A DNA stretch of 64,000 nt from Burkholderiaceae bacterium (GCA_023954045.1 JAMLIR010000018.1:17486-81485); one strand, 5' to 3'; shown: positions 8,771 to 17,958, counted from the first letter of the stretch. The notes: generated from the sequence alone by a model not told the origin. Numbers and translations: made by a program.

Positions 8771-9469
8771 TTACCAGCCCTCGAAGCGTGCGAACTGCGC
8801 GACGGGCTCGCGCTCGGTGCGCAGGAGGTTCTCCGGTGCCGACCGGTCGGCATAGCCGAGCGACATGCCGCAGACCACCATTTCGTTGGCAGGCAGTTCC
8901 AGCGCTTCCGCGATGATCCGGTGGTACGGCGCGAACGCCGCCTGCGGGCAGGTGTCGAGGCCGCGCGCACGCGCCGCGACCATCACGTTCTGCAGGAACA
9001 TCCCGTAGTCGAGCCAGCTGCCGCGCTCGAGCGCGCGGTCGATGCTGAAGATCAGGCCGACCGGCGCACCGAAGAACTCGAAGTTGCGCGCGTGCTGCGC
9101 GTGCATCCGCGCCTTGTCGCCGCGCCCGATGCCGAGCAGGCCGTAGAGGTCCCAGCCCACCTTGCGGCGACGCTCCAGGTACGGCGACGTCCACTGCAGC
9201 GGGTAGTAGCGATACTCGGCGACGTGGCTCGCGTCCTGCGCAGGATCGTCGAAGGCGGCGAGGATGCGGCGGCTCAGGCGGCGCCGCGCTTCGCCGGCCA
9301 GCACGCAGACCTTCCACGGTTGCGTGTTGGTGCCCGAGGGCGCGCGCCGGGCGACGTCGAGGATGTCCTCGACCACCTCGCGCGGCACCGGGCGACCGAG
9401 GTAGGCGCGCACCGAGTTGCGCGACAGGATCGCGTCGTCGACGTGCCGATGGCTGTGCGGATAGCGCAT
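8771..9469 (-). CDS. Nitroreductase family FMN oxidoreductase
   Basis: A 232-residue flavoprotein of the NADPH-dependent nitroreductase superfamily. The FMN phosphate-binding block is RNSVRAYLGRPVP near residue 17, followed by ILDVARRAPSGTNTQPWKV, which contacts the flavin. The C-terminal half has GMFLQNVMVAARARGLDTCPQ and the MVVCGMSLGY block. These enzymes reduce nitroaromatics or quinones; the physiological substrate cannot be read from sequence. It is probably co-transcribed with the thioesterase just upstream, whose stop is five bases from its start. Confidence 0.88.
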   Translation of the reverse strand: MRYPHSHRHVDDAILSRNSVRAYLGRPVPREVVEDILDVARRAPSGTNTQPWKVCVLAGEARRRLSRRILAAFDDPAQDASHVAEYRYYPLQWTSPYLERRRKVGWDLYGLLGIGRGDKARMHAQHARNFEFFGAPVGLIFSIDRALERGSWLDYGMFLQNVMVAARARGLDTCPQAAFAPYHRIIAEALELPANEMVVCGMSLGYADRSAPENLLRTEREPVAQFARFEGW

Positions 9470-9474
9470 CGGCG

Positions 9475-9975
9475 TCAGGCCGCGAGCGCCTGCAGGGCCG
9501 CGCGAAGCGGCGGCGGCAGCGGTGTCGGGCGCCGCGTCTCGCGATCGACGTAGACGTGCACGAAGTGCCCCTGCGCCGCCGCGAGCGGCGCATCGCCGCC
9601 GAACAGCGCGACCTCGTAGCGCACGCTGCTCGAGCCCAGCCGCGCGACGCGCAGCCCGGCGTCGACCGTCTCGGGAAACGCCAGCGGCGCGAAGTAGTGG
9701 CAGCCGGTTTCGACCACGAGCCCGATCACCGCGCCGCGATGGATGTCGAGCGCGCCGCGCTCGATCAGGTAGCGGTTCACCACCGTGTCGAAGTACGAGT
9801 AGTAGACGACGTTGTTCACGTGGCCGTAGACGTCGTTGTCCATCCAGCGGGTGGTGATCGGCAGGAAGTGGCGGAACGCGCCGCGCGCGAGCGGCCGCGG
9901 GCGCGCCGCCTCGCTTGCGCCGCCCTTCGCGCCGGCGTCCCCTCCGGCCTCGGCCCTGGTCTCGGGTGTCGTCAT
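9475..9975 (-). CDS. Acyl-CoA thioesterase, 4-hydroxybenzoyl-CoA type hotdog
   Basis: A 166-residue hotdog-fold thioesterase. The family active-site helix is clear: [20 protein letters not shown], where the Asp and the HVNN pair are the catalytic and binding residues of the YbgC/4HBT group, followed by [11 protein letters not shown]. It likely hydrolyses short or aromatic acyl-CoA esters. I chose the ATG ending at 9975 with GGAG nine bases upstream; the longer reading to 10023 would need a TTG start. The gene diverges from the phasin gene. Confidence 0.85.
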   Translation of the reverse strand: MTTPETRAEAGGDAGAKGGASEAARPRPLARGAFRHFLPITTRWMDNDVYGHVNNVVYYSYFDTVVNRYLIERGALDIHRGAVIGLVVETGCHYFAPLAFPETVDAGLRVARLGSSSVRYEVALFGGDAPLAAAQGHFVHVYVDRETRRPTPLPPPLRAALQALAA

Positions 9976-10280
9976 CGTGCTCGTCTCCGTGTCGTCGGCG
10001 CGCTGCGCGGCAACTGCGGCCAATGATAAGAGACGCGGTCGCGCGGGGGTCGCCCCTTGCAGGCGCCGTCAGCTTCCGGCGGCTTCACCCCAGGCAATTT
10101 TCCTTTTCTTATCAATCACTTGGTGGATCAGGCCCAATGCCTGCCGGTCCGTTTGTTGCGGCGCATCAAAAAGTTCTTGACTTCGCCGGAACGATCCCTA
10201 CAATTCGGATTGTTGCAATGCACAAACCGATGCGCAGAGCATTACCGGCCCAGCCCCCCATACGGTTACGGAGAGTCGAA
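9976..10280. other. 305-bp intergenic region ahead of the phasin gene
   Basis: The stretch between the thioesterase and the divergent phasin gene holds no convincing gene. It contains the phasin promoter at 10177-10204 and, around 10096-10140, an A+T-rich patch that may carry the promoter for the leftward thioesterase and nitroreductase pair, although I could not fix its elements. Confidence 0.5.
10177..10204 (+). promoter_or_regulatory. Strong sigma-70 promoter for the phasin gene
   Basis: TTGACT (10177-10182), a 16-bp spacer and TACAAT (10199-10204) lie about 75 bases before the phasin start codon. Both boxes are close to consensus, fitting the high expression usual for phasins. The leader ends with GGAGAG a few bases before the ATG at 10281. 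Confidence 0.75.
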
Positions 10281-10820
10281 ATGGTCACCACCCCCGAGCA
10301 ATTCATGCAGATCCAGAAAGCCGCGCTGGAAGTCTTCCAGAGCGCCACGATCACGTCGATCGAAGGCCTCGAGAAGCTCGCCGCGCTGAACGTCCAGGCC
10401 GCGAAGGCCTCGATCGACGAGTCGACCGACGCGCTGAAGTCGATGGCCGAAGTCAAGGACGCCAAGCAGCTCGCCGAAATGGCGACCGGCTCGGTGCAGC
10501 CGGCGACCGACAAGGTCACCGCCTACTACAAGCACGTCTACGAGATCGCCAACGAGACCGGCAACGAGCTCGCGAAGCTGTTCGAGAAGCAGTTCGCCGA
10601 GAGCAACAAGCAGCTGTATGCCGCGATCGACGCGATGGCGAAGAACGCGCCGGCCGGCAGCGAAGGCGTCGTGACGCTGTTCAGGCAGGCCGTCACGGCC
10701 GCGAACAGCGCGTTCGACCAGGTGAGCAAGGCGACCAAGCAGGCCGTCGAAGTGGCCGAGGCCAACATGGCTGCCGCCGCGAAGACGACCGCCGCCGGCC
10801 GCTCGCGCAAGGCCGCCTGA
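10281..10820 (+). CDS. phaP: Phasin, polyhydroxyalkanoate granule coat protein
   Basis: A 179-residue amphipathic protein of the betaproteobacterial phasin family (phasin_2). It is nearly all helix with typical stretches: TPEQFMQIQKAALEVFQSA, IEGLEKLAALNVQAAKAS, a coiled middle (VTAYYKHVYEIANETGNELA) and an Ala/Lys-rich tail. Phasins coat PHA storage granules and limit their size and clumping. The gene has its own promoter, a good GGAGAG site and an intrinsic terminator, so it is a single-gene unit. Confidence 0.93.
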   Translation: MVTTPEQFMQIQKAALEVFQSATITSIEGLEKLAALNVQAAKASIDESTDALKSMAEVKDAKQLAEMATGSVQPATDKVTAYYKHVYEIANETGNELAKLFEKQFAESNKQLYAAIDAMAKNAPAGSEGVVTLFRQAVTAANSAFDQVSKATKQAVEVAEANMAAAAKTTAAGRSRKAA

Positions 10821-10885
10821 GCGCCCGCAGCGTCTCACGCGGACCCGCGGCGCAGCCTCCCTCCTCCTCGCCGCTGCGGGTTCCG

Positions 10886-10914
10886 AGCCCGGCCGAAAGG
10901 CCGGGCTTTTTCTT
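10886..10914 (+). terminator. Intrinsic terminator after the phasin gene
   Basis: A perfect 9-bp stem (AGCCCGGCC / GGCCGGGCT) with a GAAA tetraloop is followed by TTTTCTTT. It lies 65 bases after the phasin stop and about 25 bases before the end of the convergent oxidoreductase gene. Confidence 0.9.
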
Positions 10915-10938
10915 TGGCTCGCCGCGCTGCGGCGTCGC

Positions 10939-13900
10939 TCAGCCGGCCGCGACCGTCTCGCGCGAGGCGAAGTATTCGTCGAGAAGCTGCTGGCGGCGGG
11001 CGAGCGCCGCCTGGAGGCTGCGCTCCTTCACGTGGCCGAAGCCGCGGATCTGCTCGGGGATCGACGCGATCTGCGTCGCCAGCGGCAGGCGCTCGCGGTC
11101 CAGCGAATCCAGCAGCCGCCCGACGTCCGACTCGTAGTCGGCGATCAGCCGGCGTTCCATCCGGCGCTCGGCGCTGCGCCCGAACGGGTCGAACGCGGTG
11201 CCGCGCAGCCTGCGCAGCCGCGCGAGCAGCCCGAACGCCTTGAACACCCAGGGACCGTACTCGCGCTTGACCAGTTCGCCGTTCGCGTTGCGCCGCGCGA
11301 GCAGCGGCGGCGCGAGGTGAAAGCCCAGCCGGTAGTCGCCTTCGAAGCGCTCGGCGAGCCGCTCGAGGAACGCACCGCTGGTGTACAGCCGCGCCACCTC
11401 GTATTCGTCCTTGCAGGCCATCAGTTTGAACAGGTTGCGCGCGACCGCCTCGGTGAGCCCGAGCTTCGCTTCGCCGACCAGTGCGCGCTCGGCGGCCCCG
11501 ACGCGCTCGACCAGGTCGGCGTAACGGCGGGCGTAGCGCTCGTCCTGGTACTCGACCAGCTCGTCGACGCGCCGGGCGACGATCTCGTCGAGCGAGGTCG
11601 ACAGCCTGCGCGACACCGGCGGCGCGCCCGCCGGTTCGACGGCGGCCTCGACGCGCGCCGGGTCGACCGCCGCGACGCGGCCCCACGCGAACGCAGTCCT
11701 GTTCTGCTCGATCGCCACGCCGTTCAGCTCGATCGCGCGCTCGATTGCCGCCGCCGACAGCGGCACCAGCCCGCGCTGCCACGCAAAGCCGAGCATGAAC
11801 GGGTTGGCAGCGATCGCGTCGCCGAGCAGCGCGGTGGCGAGCCGCGTGCCGTCGACGAACCACGCACGGTCCGCGCCGACCGCGTCGACGATCGCGCCTT
11901 CCATGCCGCCGAGCGGGAATTTCCAGTCGGGGTTGCGGGTGAAGTCGGCGGTCGGCGTGCTGGCAACGTTGGCGACGACCCGCGTGCGGCCGTGGCCCAT
12001 GCGGGCGAGCGCTTCGCGGCCGGCGCTGACGACGACGTCGCAGCCGAGCACCGCGTCGGCCGCCGCAGTGCCGATGCGCGGCGCATGCAGCGGCTCGCCC
12101 GGCTCGGCGAAGCGCACGAAGCTCATCACGGCGCCGTTCTTCTGGGCGAGCCCGGTGACGTCGAGCACGGTGACGTTCTTGCCCTCGAGGTGCGCCGCCA
12201 TCCCGAGCAGTTGCCCGATCGTCACCACCCCGGTGCCGCCGATTCCCGCCACGAGCAGTCCGTAGCTGCCGCGAATCGCGGGCAGCGCCGGCGCCGGCAG
12301 CTCCGCGGCCTGCGGCAGCGACGCCTTCGGCGAGGCCGGCTGGCGCCGCAGCCGCCCCCCGTGGACGGTGACGAAGCTCGGGCAGAAGCCCTCGACGCAG
12401 GAGAAGTCCTTGTTGCACGACGACTGGTTGATCGCGCGCTTGCGGCCGAACTCGGTCTCCACCGGCTCGATCGACACGCAGTTCGACTTCACGCCGCAGT
12501 CGCCGCAGCCCTCGCAGACCGCCTCGTTGATGAACGCGCGCCGCGGCGGATCGGGGAATTCGCCGCGCTTGCGCCTGCGCCGCTTCTCGGCCGCACAGGT
12601 CTGGTCGTAGATCAGCACCGACACGTCGGGGTACTCGCGCAATTCGCGCTGGACTTCGTCGAGGCGGCTGCGGTGGTGGACCGCCACGTCGGCGTCGAAA
12701 TACCCGGACGGATACTTGTCGGGCTCGTCGGTGACCACGACGACCTTGCCGATGCCCTCGGCCCGCACCTGCTGCGCGATCATCCGCGGCGTGAGCTGGC
12801 CGTCGTGCTTCTGGCCGCCGGTCATCGCGACCGCGTCGTTGAACAGGATCTTGTAGGTGATCGGCGTCTTCGTCGCGACCGCGTGGCGGATCGCCAGCGA
12901 CCCGGAGTGGAAGTACGTGCCGTCGCCGAGGTTCTGGAACACGTGCTTCGTTTCGCTGAACGGCGCCTGGCCGACCCAGGTCATGCCCTCGCCGCCCATG
13001 TGCGTGAAGGTGGCCGTCGAGCGACCCATCCACATCGCCATCGTGTGGCAGCCGATGCCGGCCAGCGCGCGCGATCCTTCCGGCACGCGAGTGGAGGTGT
13101 TGTGCGGGCAACCGGAGCAGAAGTACGGAATGCGCTCGATCGTCTCGAACGACCCGGCCGGGCTGCGCTCCTTCGCGTCGAGGCGCGCGAGTTGCGCGTC
13201 GATGCGCGCGAGCAACTCGGCGGAGAACGTGCCGCGCGCGTCGCCGGCCCGTCCGGCCCAGCGTTTCAGCCGGCCCGCGATCAGCCTCGCGCACAGCGCC
13301 GGCGAGACCTCGCCGTAGTCGGGTACCAGTGCGGCGCCCTGCTCGTCGGCCTTGCCGACCACGCGTGGGCGCTCGGCGAGCGCGAAGAGCGCCTCCTTCA
13401 GCTGCGACTCGATCAGCGCGCGCTTCTCCTCGACGACCAGCAGCTCCTCGCAACCGGCCGCGAAGCCGCGCAGGCCTTCGGGCTCGAGCGGCCACGGCAT
13501 CGCGACGCGCCAGACCTTGATGCCGGCGGCGCGCGCGCTCGCCTCGTCGATGCCGAGGTCGGCCAATGCCTGCATCACGTCGAGCCAGGCCTTGCCGGTG
13601 CTGACGATCCCGAGTCGCGCCGGCTCGCCGTCGCGGCGGCCGAACGCGTGGTGGTCGAGCCGGTTGGCGCGCGCGTAGGCGATCGCCGCCGGCAGCTTCC
13701 AGCGGGTGAGCCGCTCCTCGAGCTGCAGGAACGAGCCTTCCGGCCAGCGCAGGTTCAGCCCGCCCGGAGGCATCGGCACGTCCCCGGGCAGCACGATGCG
13801 CAGCCGCGCCGGCGAAACGTCGACGATGCCGCCGGTCTCGATCGTGTCGGTGACCGCCTTCAGCGCGACCCAAAGGCCCGAGAAGCGCGACATCGCGAAG

Positions 13901-14475
13901 CCGTGCAGGCCGTGGTCGAGGTAGTCCTGGACGGTGGCCGGCGCGAGCACGGGCATGCCCACCGCCTGGAAGACGAAGTCGGTCTGCGCCGCCATCGTCG
14001 ACGACTTCGCGCCGTGGTCGTCGCCGGCCACCGCGAGCACGCCGCCGTGCTTCGAGCTGCCCGCCTGGTTCGCGTGGCGCAGCGCGTCGCCGCTGCGGTC
14101 GACGCCGGGACCCTTCCCGTACCAGATGCCGAACACGCCGTCGTACTTCGCTCCGGGAAAGGCGTTCAGCTGCTGCGTGCCCCAGATCGCGGTCGCCGCG
14201 AGGTCCTCGTTCAGCCCCGGCACGAAGCGGACGTGGTGCGCGTCGAGCTGGCGCTTCGCCTTCCACAGCGCCTGGTCGTAGCCGCCGACCGGCGAGCCCC
14301 GGTAACCCGAGACGTAGCCCGCGGTGTTCAGTCCCGCCGCGAGATCGCGCTGGCGCTGCATCAGCGGCAGGCGCACCAGCGCCTGCGTGCCGGTCAGGTA
14401 GACGAGGCCCCCGGTCGCGTCGTAGCGATCGTCGAGCGACACGTTGCGGAGGGCCGGCGCGGCCGGTGCGTTCAT
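10939..14475 (-). CDS. Indolepyruvate ferredoxin oxidoreductase, fused form
   Basis: An 1178-residue cytosolic enzyme that decarboxylates indolepyruvate or related aryl- or branched-chain 2-oxo acids to acyl-CoA, reducing an iron-sulfur carrier. One chain combines the domains of separate archaeal IorA and IorB: an N-terminal pyrimidine-binding part (GYRGSPVGGYD), a TPP-binding core (GCHTMAMWMGRST, GDGTYFHSG), a Cys-rich ferredoxin-like stretch (CEGCGDCGVKSNC, then CVEGFCPSF), a gamma-type domain (GIGGTGVVTIGQLL) and the bacterial C-terminal extension (DUF6537-like). GGGAG precedes the ATG. This fused architecture is normal in proteobacteria. Confidence 0.92.
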   Translation of the reverse strand: MNAPAAPALRNVSLDDRYDATGGLVYLTGTQALVRLPLMQRQRDLAAGLNTAGYVSGYRGSPVGGYDQALWKAKRQLDAHHVRFVPGLNEDLAATAIWGTQQLNAFPGAKYDGVFGIWYGKGPGVDRSGDALRHANQAGSSKHGGVLAVAGDDHGAKSSTMAAQTDFVFQAVGMPVLAPATVQDYLDHGLHGFAMSRFSGLWVALKAVTDTIETGGIVDVSPARLRIVLPGDVPMPPGGLNLRWPEGSFLQLEERLTRWKLPAAIAYARANRLDHHAFGRRDGEPARLGIVSTGKAWLDVMQALADLGIDEASARAAGIKVWRVAMPWPLEPEGLRGFAAGCEELLVVEEKRALIESQLKEALFALAERPRVVGKADEQGAALVPDYGEVSPALCARLIAGRLKRWAGRAGDARGTFSAELLARIDAQLARLDAKERSPAGSFETIERIPYFCSGCPHNTSTRVPEGSRALAGIGCHTMAMWMGRSTATFTHMGGEGMTWVGQAPFSETKHVFQNLGDGTYFHSGSLAIRHAVATKTPITYKILFNDAVAMTGGQKHDGQLTPRMIAQQVRAEGIGKVVVVTDEPDKYPSGYFDADVAVHHRSRLDEVQRELREYPDVSVLIYDQTCAAEKRRRRKRGEFPDPPRRAFINEAVCEGCGDCGVKSNCVSIEPVETEFGRKRAINQSSCNKDFSCVEGFCPSFVTVHGGRLRRQPASPKASLPQAAELPAPALPAIRGSYGLLVAGIGGTGVVTIGQLLGMAAHLEGKNVTVLDVTGLAQKNGAVMSFVRFAEPGEPLHAPRIGTAAADAVLGCDVVVSAGREALARMGHGRTRVVANVASTPTADFTRNPDWKFPLGGMEGAIVDAVGADRAWFVDGTRLATALLGDAIAANPFMLGFAWQRGLVPLSAAAIERAIELNGVAIEQNRTAFAWGRVAAVDPARVEAAVEPAGAPPVSRRLSTSLDEIVARRVDELVEYQDERYARRYADLVERVGAAERALVGEAKLGLTEAVARNLFKLMACKDEYEVARLYTSGAFLERLAERFEGDYRLGFHLAPPLLARRNANGELVKREYGPWVFKAFGLLARLRRLRGTAFDPFGRSAERRMERRLIADYESDVGRLLDSLDRERLPLATQIASIPEQIRGFGHVKERSLQAALARRQQLLDEYFASRETVAAG

Positions 14476-14510
14476 CGTGATCTCCCGGGAATCGCGGCGC
14501 GCACGCCGCC

Positions 14511-15290
14511 TCAGCGGATCTCGCCGCCCAATTCGCGCGCGCCGGCTTCGAGCCGCGCGTGCGCCGCGTCGACCAGCGCGGCAGGCCCCTTCACGCCGAG
14601 CTCGATGTGGCGGCGAACGCCGTCCTCGCCCATCGACGGCAGGCTGAACACCTTGATGCCGGGGAAGCGGCGCTCGACTTCTTCCATCAGCGGCGTCGCG
14701 GTCGACTCGGCCAACCCGTAGACGAGGAACGATCGCTCGGCCTGCCGGTCGCGGTGGAACAGGTGCGCGAAGCGGGTGTCGAGCACCGACTCGATCATCG
14801 GCCAGGCCATCACCGGAAAGCCGGGAACGAAGAAGTGGTTGCGGATCGAGAAGCCGGGAATCCGGTTGAACGGATTCGGCACGATCTCCGAGCCGGCCGG
14901 GAACTCGCCCATCTTCAGCCGCTGCCGGTTCTCGGGCAGCGACATGTCGGCGCTGCCGCGGCCTTCGTGCGCCATCTCGGCGGTGCGCTCGGCGATCAGC
15001 CGCGCGGCCTCGGGGTGCAGGGCGAGCTCGACCCCGAGCGCCGCCGCGGCGGCCTGGCGGGTGTGGTCGTCGGGCGTCGCGCCGATGCCGCCGCAGCAGA
15101 ACACCGCGTCGCCGGACGCGAAGCTGCGCGCCAGCTCCGCGGTGAGCCGCTCGCGATCGTCCCCCAGGTAGCTCGCCCACGACAGCCGCAGCCCGCGCCC
15201 GCCGAGCATTTCGACGACGCGCGCGAAGTGCTTGTCCTGCCGCTTGCCCGACAGGATCTCGTCGCCGACGATGATCAGGCCGAAGTTCAT
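14511..15290 (-). CDS. CinA-like molybdopterin-binding (MoaB/MogA-fold) protein
   Basis: A 259-residue protein with the N-terminal domain of competence/damage-inducible protein CinA but not the separate C-terminal nicotinamide-nucleotide amidase domain. Seen motifs are IIVGDEILSGKRQDKH, FCCGGIGATPDDHT and FFVPGFPVMAWPM. The family can have ADP-ribose pyrophosphatase activity; the role of the short form is unclear. Its ATG overlaps the stop of the EI24 gene by four bases, so the pair is translationally coupled. Confidence 0.85.
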   Translation of the reverse strand: MNFGLIIVGDEILSGKRQDKHFARVVEMLGGRGLRLSWASYLGDDRERLTAELARSFASGDAVFCCGGIGATPDDHTRQAAAAALGVELALHPEAARLIAERTAEMAHEGRGSADMSLPENRQRLKMGEFPAGSEIVPNPFNRIPGFSIRNHFFVPGFPVMAWPMIESVLDTRFAHLFHRDRQAERSFLVYGLAESTATPLMEEVERRFPGIKVFSLPSMGEDGVRRHIELGVKGPAALVDAAHARLEAGARELGGEIR

Positions 15291-16036
15291 GCGTTCGCCG
15301 CCACCGGCCGGGCCGCGCGCCGCTCGCGCAGCAGCGCGAGCGAGTAGTGGCAGAACGCAAGCGCCGAGAGCACCGGCGTGACCAGGAACAGCGGCGGCAC
15401 GTAGTTCAGCGCGGTGACCAGCAACGCCAGCAGGTAGTACTCGCCGCGGCGCGCCGATATCGCGGCGCGCCGCTCGGCGACGCTCGCGTGCTCGACCAGG
15501 CTGTCGAAGCGCATCACGCGCGCCGTGAGCCAGCTCCAGCACAGCCACGGGACGACCAGCGCGAGCGGCGGGACCAGCCACAGCGGTAGCGAGACGAGGT
15601 AGGCCGCGACGAACACCAGCGACGACGACACCGCGTTCCAGACGCTCGCGGCCACCGCCATCGAGCCGAGCCGCTCGACGTCGCGGTAGGCGCCGCCGCC
15701 GAGGTGGCGCACGACCGCGGGCATCGCGAAGACCGCGATCAGCACGACGGCGGTCGCGAACATCATCGGCACCACGATCAGCAGCGCGAACAGCGCCGGG
15801 ATCCAGTCGCGCAGGCCGGTCAGGCCGTAGCTCGCGGCCCAGCCGTCGACGCGCGCCATGAAGCCGCCGTCGAACATCCATCCCTGCAGCCAGCCGGTCA
15901 GCGGCGTCCAGACCAGCCACGCGGTCAGCACCCAGAAGACGATCGCGAGCGCGAACGGCACCACGAGCAGCGCCAGCATCTTCGGGTGCAGCTGGCTGAC
16001 TACGGCGCGACCGAAGGCGGCGAGAACCCTTTGCAT
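15287..16036 (-). CDS. EI24 family inner-membrane protein (CysZ-like)
   Basis: A 249-residue protein with about five to six membrane helices and the EI24/CysZ layout: an N-terminal hydrophobic pair, a loop with GWMFDGGFMARV, then FVAAYLVSLPLWLVPPLALVVPWLCWSWL and FLVTPVLSALAFCHYSLALLR near the end. CysZ members import sulfate, but this branch is not clearly a sulfate channel. It is the upstream partner of the CinA-like gene. Confidence 0.82.
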   Translation of the reverse strand: MQRVLAAFGRAVVSQLHPKMLALLVVPFALAIVFWVLTAWLVWTPLTGWLQGWMFDGGFMARVDGWAASYGLTGLRDWIPALFALLIVVPMMFATAVVLIAVFAMPAVVRHLGGGAYRDVERLGSMAVAASVWNAVSSSLVFVAAYLVSLPLWLVPPLALVVPWLCWSWLTARVMRFDSLVEHASVAERRAAISARRGEYYLLALLVTALNYVPPLFLVTPVLSALAFCHYSLALLRERRAARPVAANA

Positions 16037-16093
16037 CGCGCAATGATACCGGGCGGCGGCAGGTGCCGCCGGAAGCGCCGGTGCGGCGCGTCC

Positions 16094-16149
16094 CTGCCGG
16101 CTAGCCCCTGCCGGCTAGCCCCTGCCGGCTAGCCCCTGCCGGCGAGCCG
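16094..16149. repeat. Four tandem copies of a 14-bp unit
   Basis: Three exact copies of CTGCCGGCTAGCCC run from 16094 to 16135, and a fourth with two changes covers 16136-16149. The fourth copy and part of the third are the end of the hydroxylase gene, and the TAG in the third copy is its stop codon. As 14 is not a multiple of three, the TAGs of the three exact copies fall in three different reading frames. Confidence 0.95.
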
Positions 16150-17073
16150 CAGCAGCGCGCGCCACTGCTGCGACCAGAAGCCGCGGCCGTAGTCGCGGCC
16201 TTCGAGCTGGTCGCGGATGCCGGTCGGCGCGACGCCCGGCGTGAAATCGGCCGTGCCGGCGAGCATGTCCCACCACGGGAACAGCACGCCGAAGTTGCAG
16301 CCGCGCGCAGCGCCCTCGTGCCCGGCGCCGATCGCGTGGTGGCGCCGGTGGAACGACGGGCTCACCAGCACGCGCTCGCCGAACCGGCCGAAGCGCAGCC
16401 GCAGGTTCGCGTGCTGCAGGTTCTGCAGCAGCCGCGAGACGACCACCAGCAGCACGAACTGCTGCGGCGGCACGCCGATCGCGAGCGCGACGAACGCGAG
16501 CAGCGCGTCGCGCAACAGGTCGTCGAGCAAATGGTTGCGGCTGTCGCTCCACATCGTCATCTGCCGCTGGCTGTGGTGCACCGCGTGCAGCGCCCACCAC
16601 CAGCGCCAGCGGTGCTGCCCGCGGTGGATCAGGTAGTCGATCGCGTCGAGCGCGACCAGGTAGACGACGAAGACGAGCACCGGCGAGTCGAGCGCGTCCG
16701 GCAACCACTGCTCGATGCTCAGGCGCGACACGCCGAGCCAGCGCAGCCGCGCCTCCAGCGCGTCGAAGGCCGGCGCGAGCACGACGAACGCCGCCAGCGG
16801 AAACAGGCCCAGCCGGTGCAGCAGCGTGTAGGCGATGTCGGTGCGCACCGCGGCGCGGTCGGCCAGCGGCTCGACCGGCCAGCGCCGCTGCAGCGCGCCG
16901 AGCACCAGCGCGACGAGCAGGACCTCGAGTACGCCGACCGGCAGCCACTCGAGCGCGTCGTAGGCCTGCTCCTCGTAGTGCATCCAGCCGGCCGCGAACA
17001 GCAGCGGCTGCACCCACGCCTCGAACAGCCACTGCTGAAGGCGCGCAAGCGGATCGAGGTTCGCGGCGATCAT
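16129..17073 (-). CDS. Sterol desaturase / fatty acid hydroxylase superfamily protein
   Basis: A 314-residue integral membrane di-iron enzyme. It has a hydrophobic N-terminal half with several helices and the histidine boxes of the family: HRGQH, HAVHHS and HRRHH, each followed by the expected spacing (HSQRQMTMWSDSRNH, then GVLFPWWDMLAGT). It likely hydroxylates a lipid using oxygen; the substrate is unknown. The start overlaps the stop of the deacetylase gene (17070-17073), implying a small operon with the two genes upstream of it. Its 3' end lies in a 14-bp tandem repeat. Confidence 0.87.
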   Translation of the reverse strand: MIAANLDPLARLQQWLFEAWVQPLLFAAGWMHYEEQAYDALEWLPVGVLEVLLVALVLGALQRRWPVEPLADRAAVRTDIAYTLLHRLGLFPLAAFVVLAPAFDALEARLRWLGVSRLSIEQWLPDALDSPVLVFVVYLVALDAIDYLIHRGQHRWRWWWALHAVHHSQRQMTMWSDSRNHLLDDLLRDALLAFVALAIGVPPQQFVLLVVVSRLLQNLQHANLRLRFGRFGERVLVSPSFHRRHHAIGAGHEGAARGCNFGVLFPWWDMLAGTADFTPGVAPTGIRDQLEGRDYGRGFWSQQWRALLRLAGRG

Positions 17074-17957
17074 CGTCCCGCCCCGTCGGCCGGTGCGCCC
17101 GCGCGGGCGAGGCTCGCCGACCGGTACAGCGGATGCCGGTCGATCGTCGCGAAGCGCAGGCCGCGCGACACCAGGCCGGCGATCAGCGGATCGAGCGTCG
17201 GCGCGTACGGATCACGACGCGACCAGATGCCCAGGTGGGCGAGCAGGATGTCGCCGTCGCCGATGCGCGCGAGCGAATCGGCGAGCAGGCGTTCGTTCGG
17301 ATGCGCCTGCGAGGACAATTCGTCGCCGAGGAAGCCCGCCGGCGTCCAGCCCACGTGCGCGAAGCCGCACCGCCGCGCGGCCTCGACCGCCGCGGCCGGC
17401 GCCTTGCCGCCCGGCGCGCGCCAGTACGGATCGAGGCCGCGGCCCGTGAGCTCGCGAAAGCGTTCGTCGACGCGGCGAAGCTCGGCGCAGAGCTGGGCGT
17501 CGTTCCAGCGCAGCGTCTTCCCGGCGAAGGCACCGAACTGCGGGCGCACGACGAATCGCCGGCTGGCGTCGGCGCCGTGCTCGACGCCGCGCAGGTAGAC
17601 GTGGTCGAAAGTGTGCGAACCGAACACGTGTCCCTCGGCCGCACGCTCGCGCCAGAAGTCGGCCCAGCCCGGTTCGAGCGCGTGGTCGCCCCGCGGCGTG
17701 CGCTCGTTCGCGAGGAAGAACGTGGCGCGAACCGCGTGTCGCGCCAGGATCCGTGCGATCCGGGCCGCCTCGGCCATGTTTCCGGTGTCCAGTGTCAGGT
17801 AGACGGTGCCCTGCCTGCCCGCGGCCGCTCGCGCCGGTTGCGGGCGCGCCACGCCTGCGGCGAGCAGCGCGCCCAGCGCCCCCACGGCCCGGCGGCGCGG
17901 CAGCGACGGCGCGGGCCGGGGCCCGTGACGACCGACGATGGCGCGCGACGCGTCCAC
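17070..17957 (-). CDS. Exported polysaccharide deacetylase (NodB-like)
   Basis: A 295-residue protein with an Arg-rich N-terminus (PRRRAVGALGALLAAGVA) that looks like a Tat or lipoprotein-type signal. The NodB domain follows: motif 1 is TLDTGN near residue 55, motif 2 SHTFDH near 113, motif 3 RAPGG near 180, and motif 5 LLAHLG near 250. In motif 1 the second Asp of the usual TFDDG, a metal ligand, is Thr, so activity may be altered or absent. It sits one base from the upstream beta-propeller gene, which suggests a shared envelope task. Confidence 0.82.
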   Translation of the reverse strand: MDASRAIVGRHGPRPAPSLPRRRAVGALGALLAAGVARPQPARAAAGRQGTVYLTLDTGNMAEAARIARILARHAVRATFFLANERTPRGDHALEPGWADFWRERAAEGHVFGSHTFDHVYLRGVEHGADASRRFVVRPQFGAFAGKTLRWNDAQLCAELRRVDERFRELTGRGLDPYWRAPGGKAPAAAVEAARRCGFAHVGWTPAGFLGDELSSQAHPNERLLADSLARIGDGDILLAHLGIWSRRDPYAPTLDPLIAGLVSRGLRFATIDRHPLYRSASLARAGAPADGAGR

Positions 17958-17958
17958 G

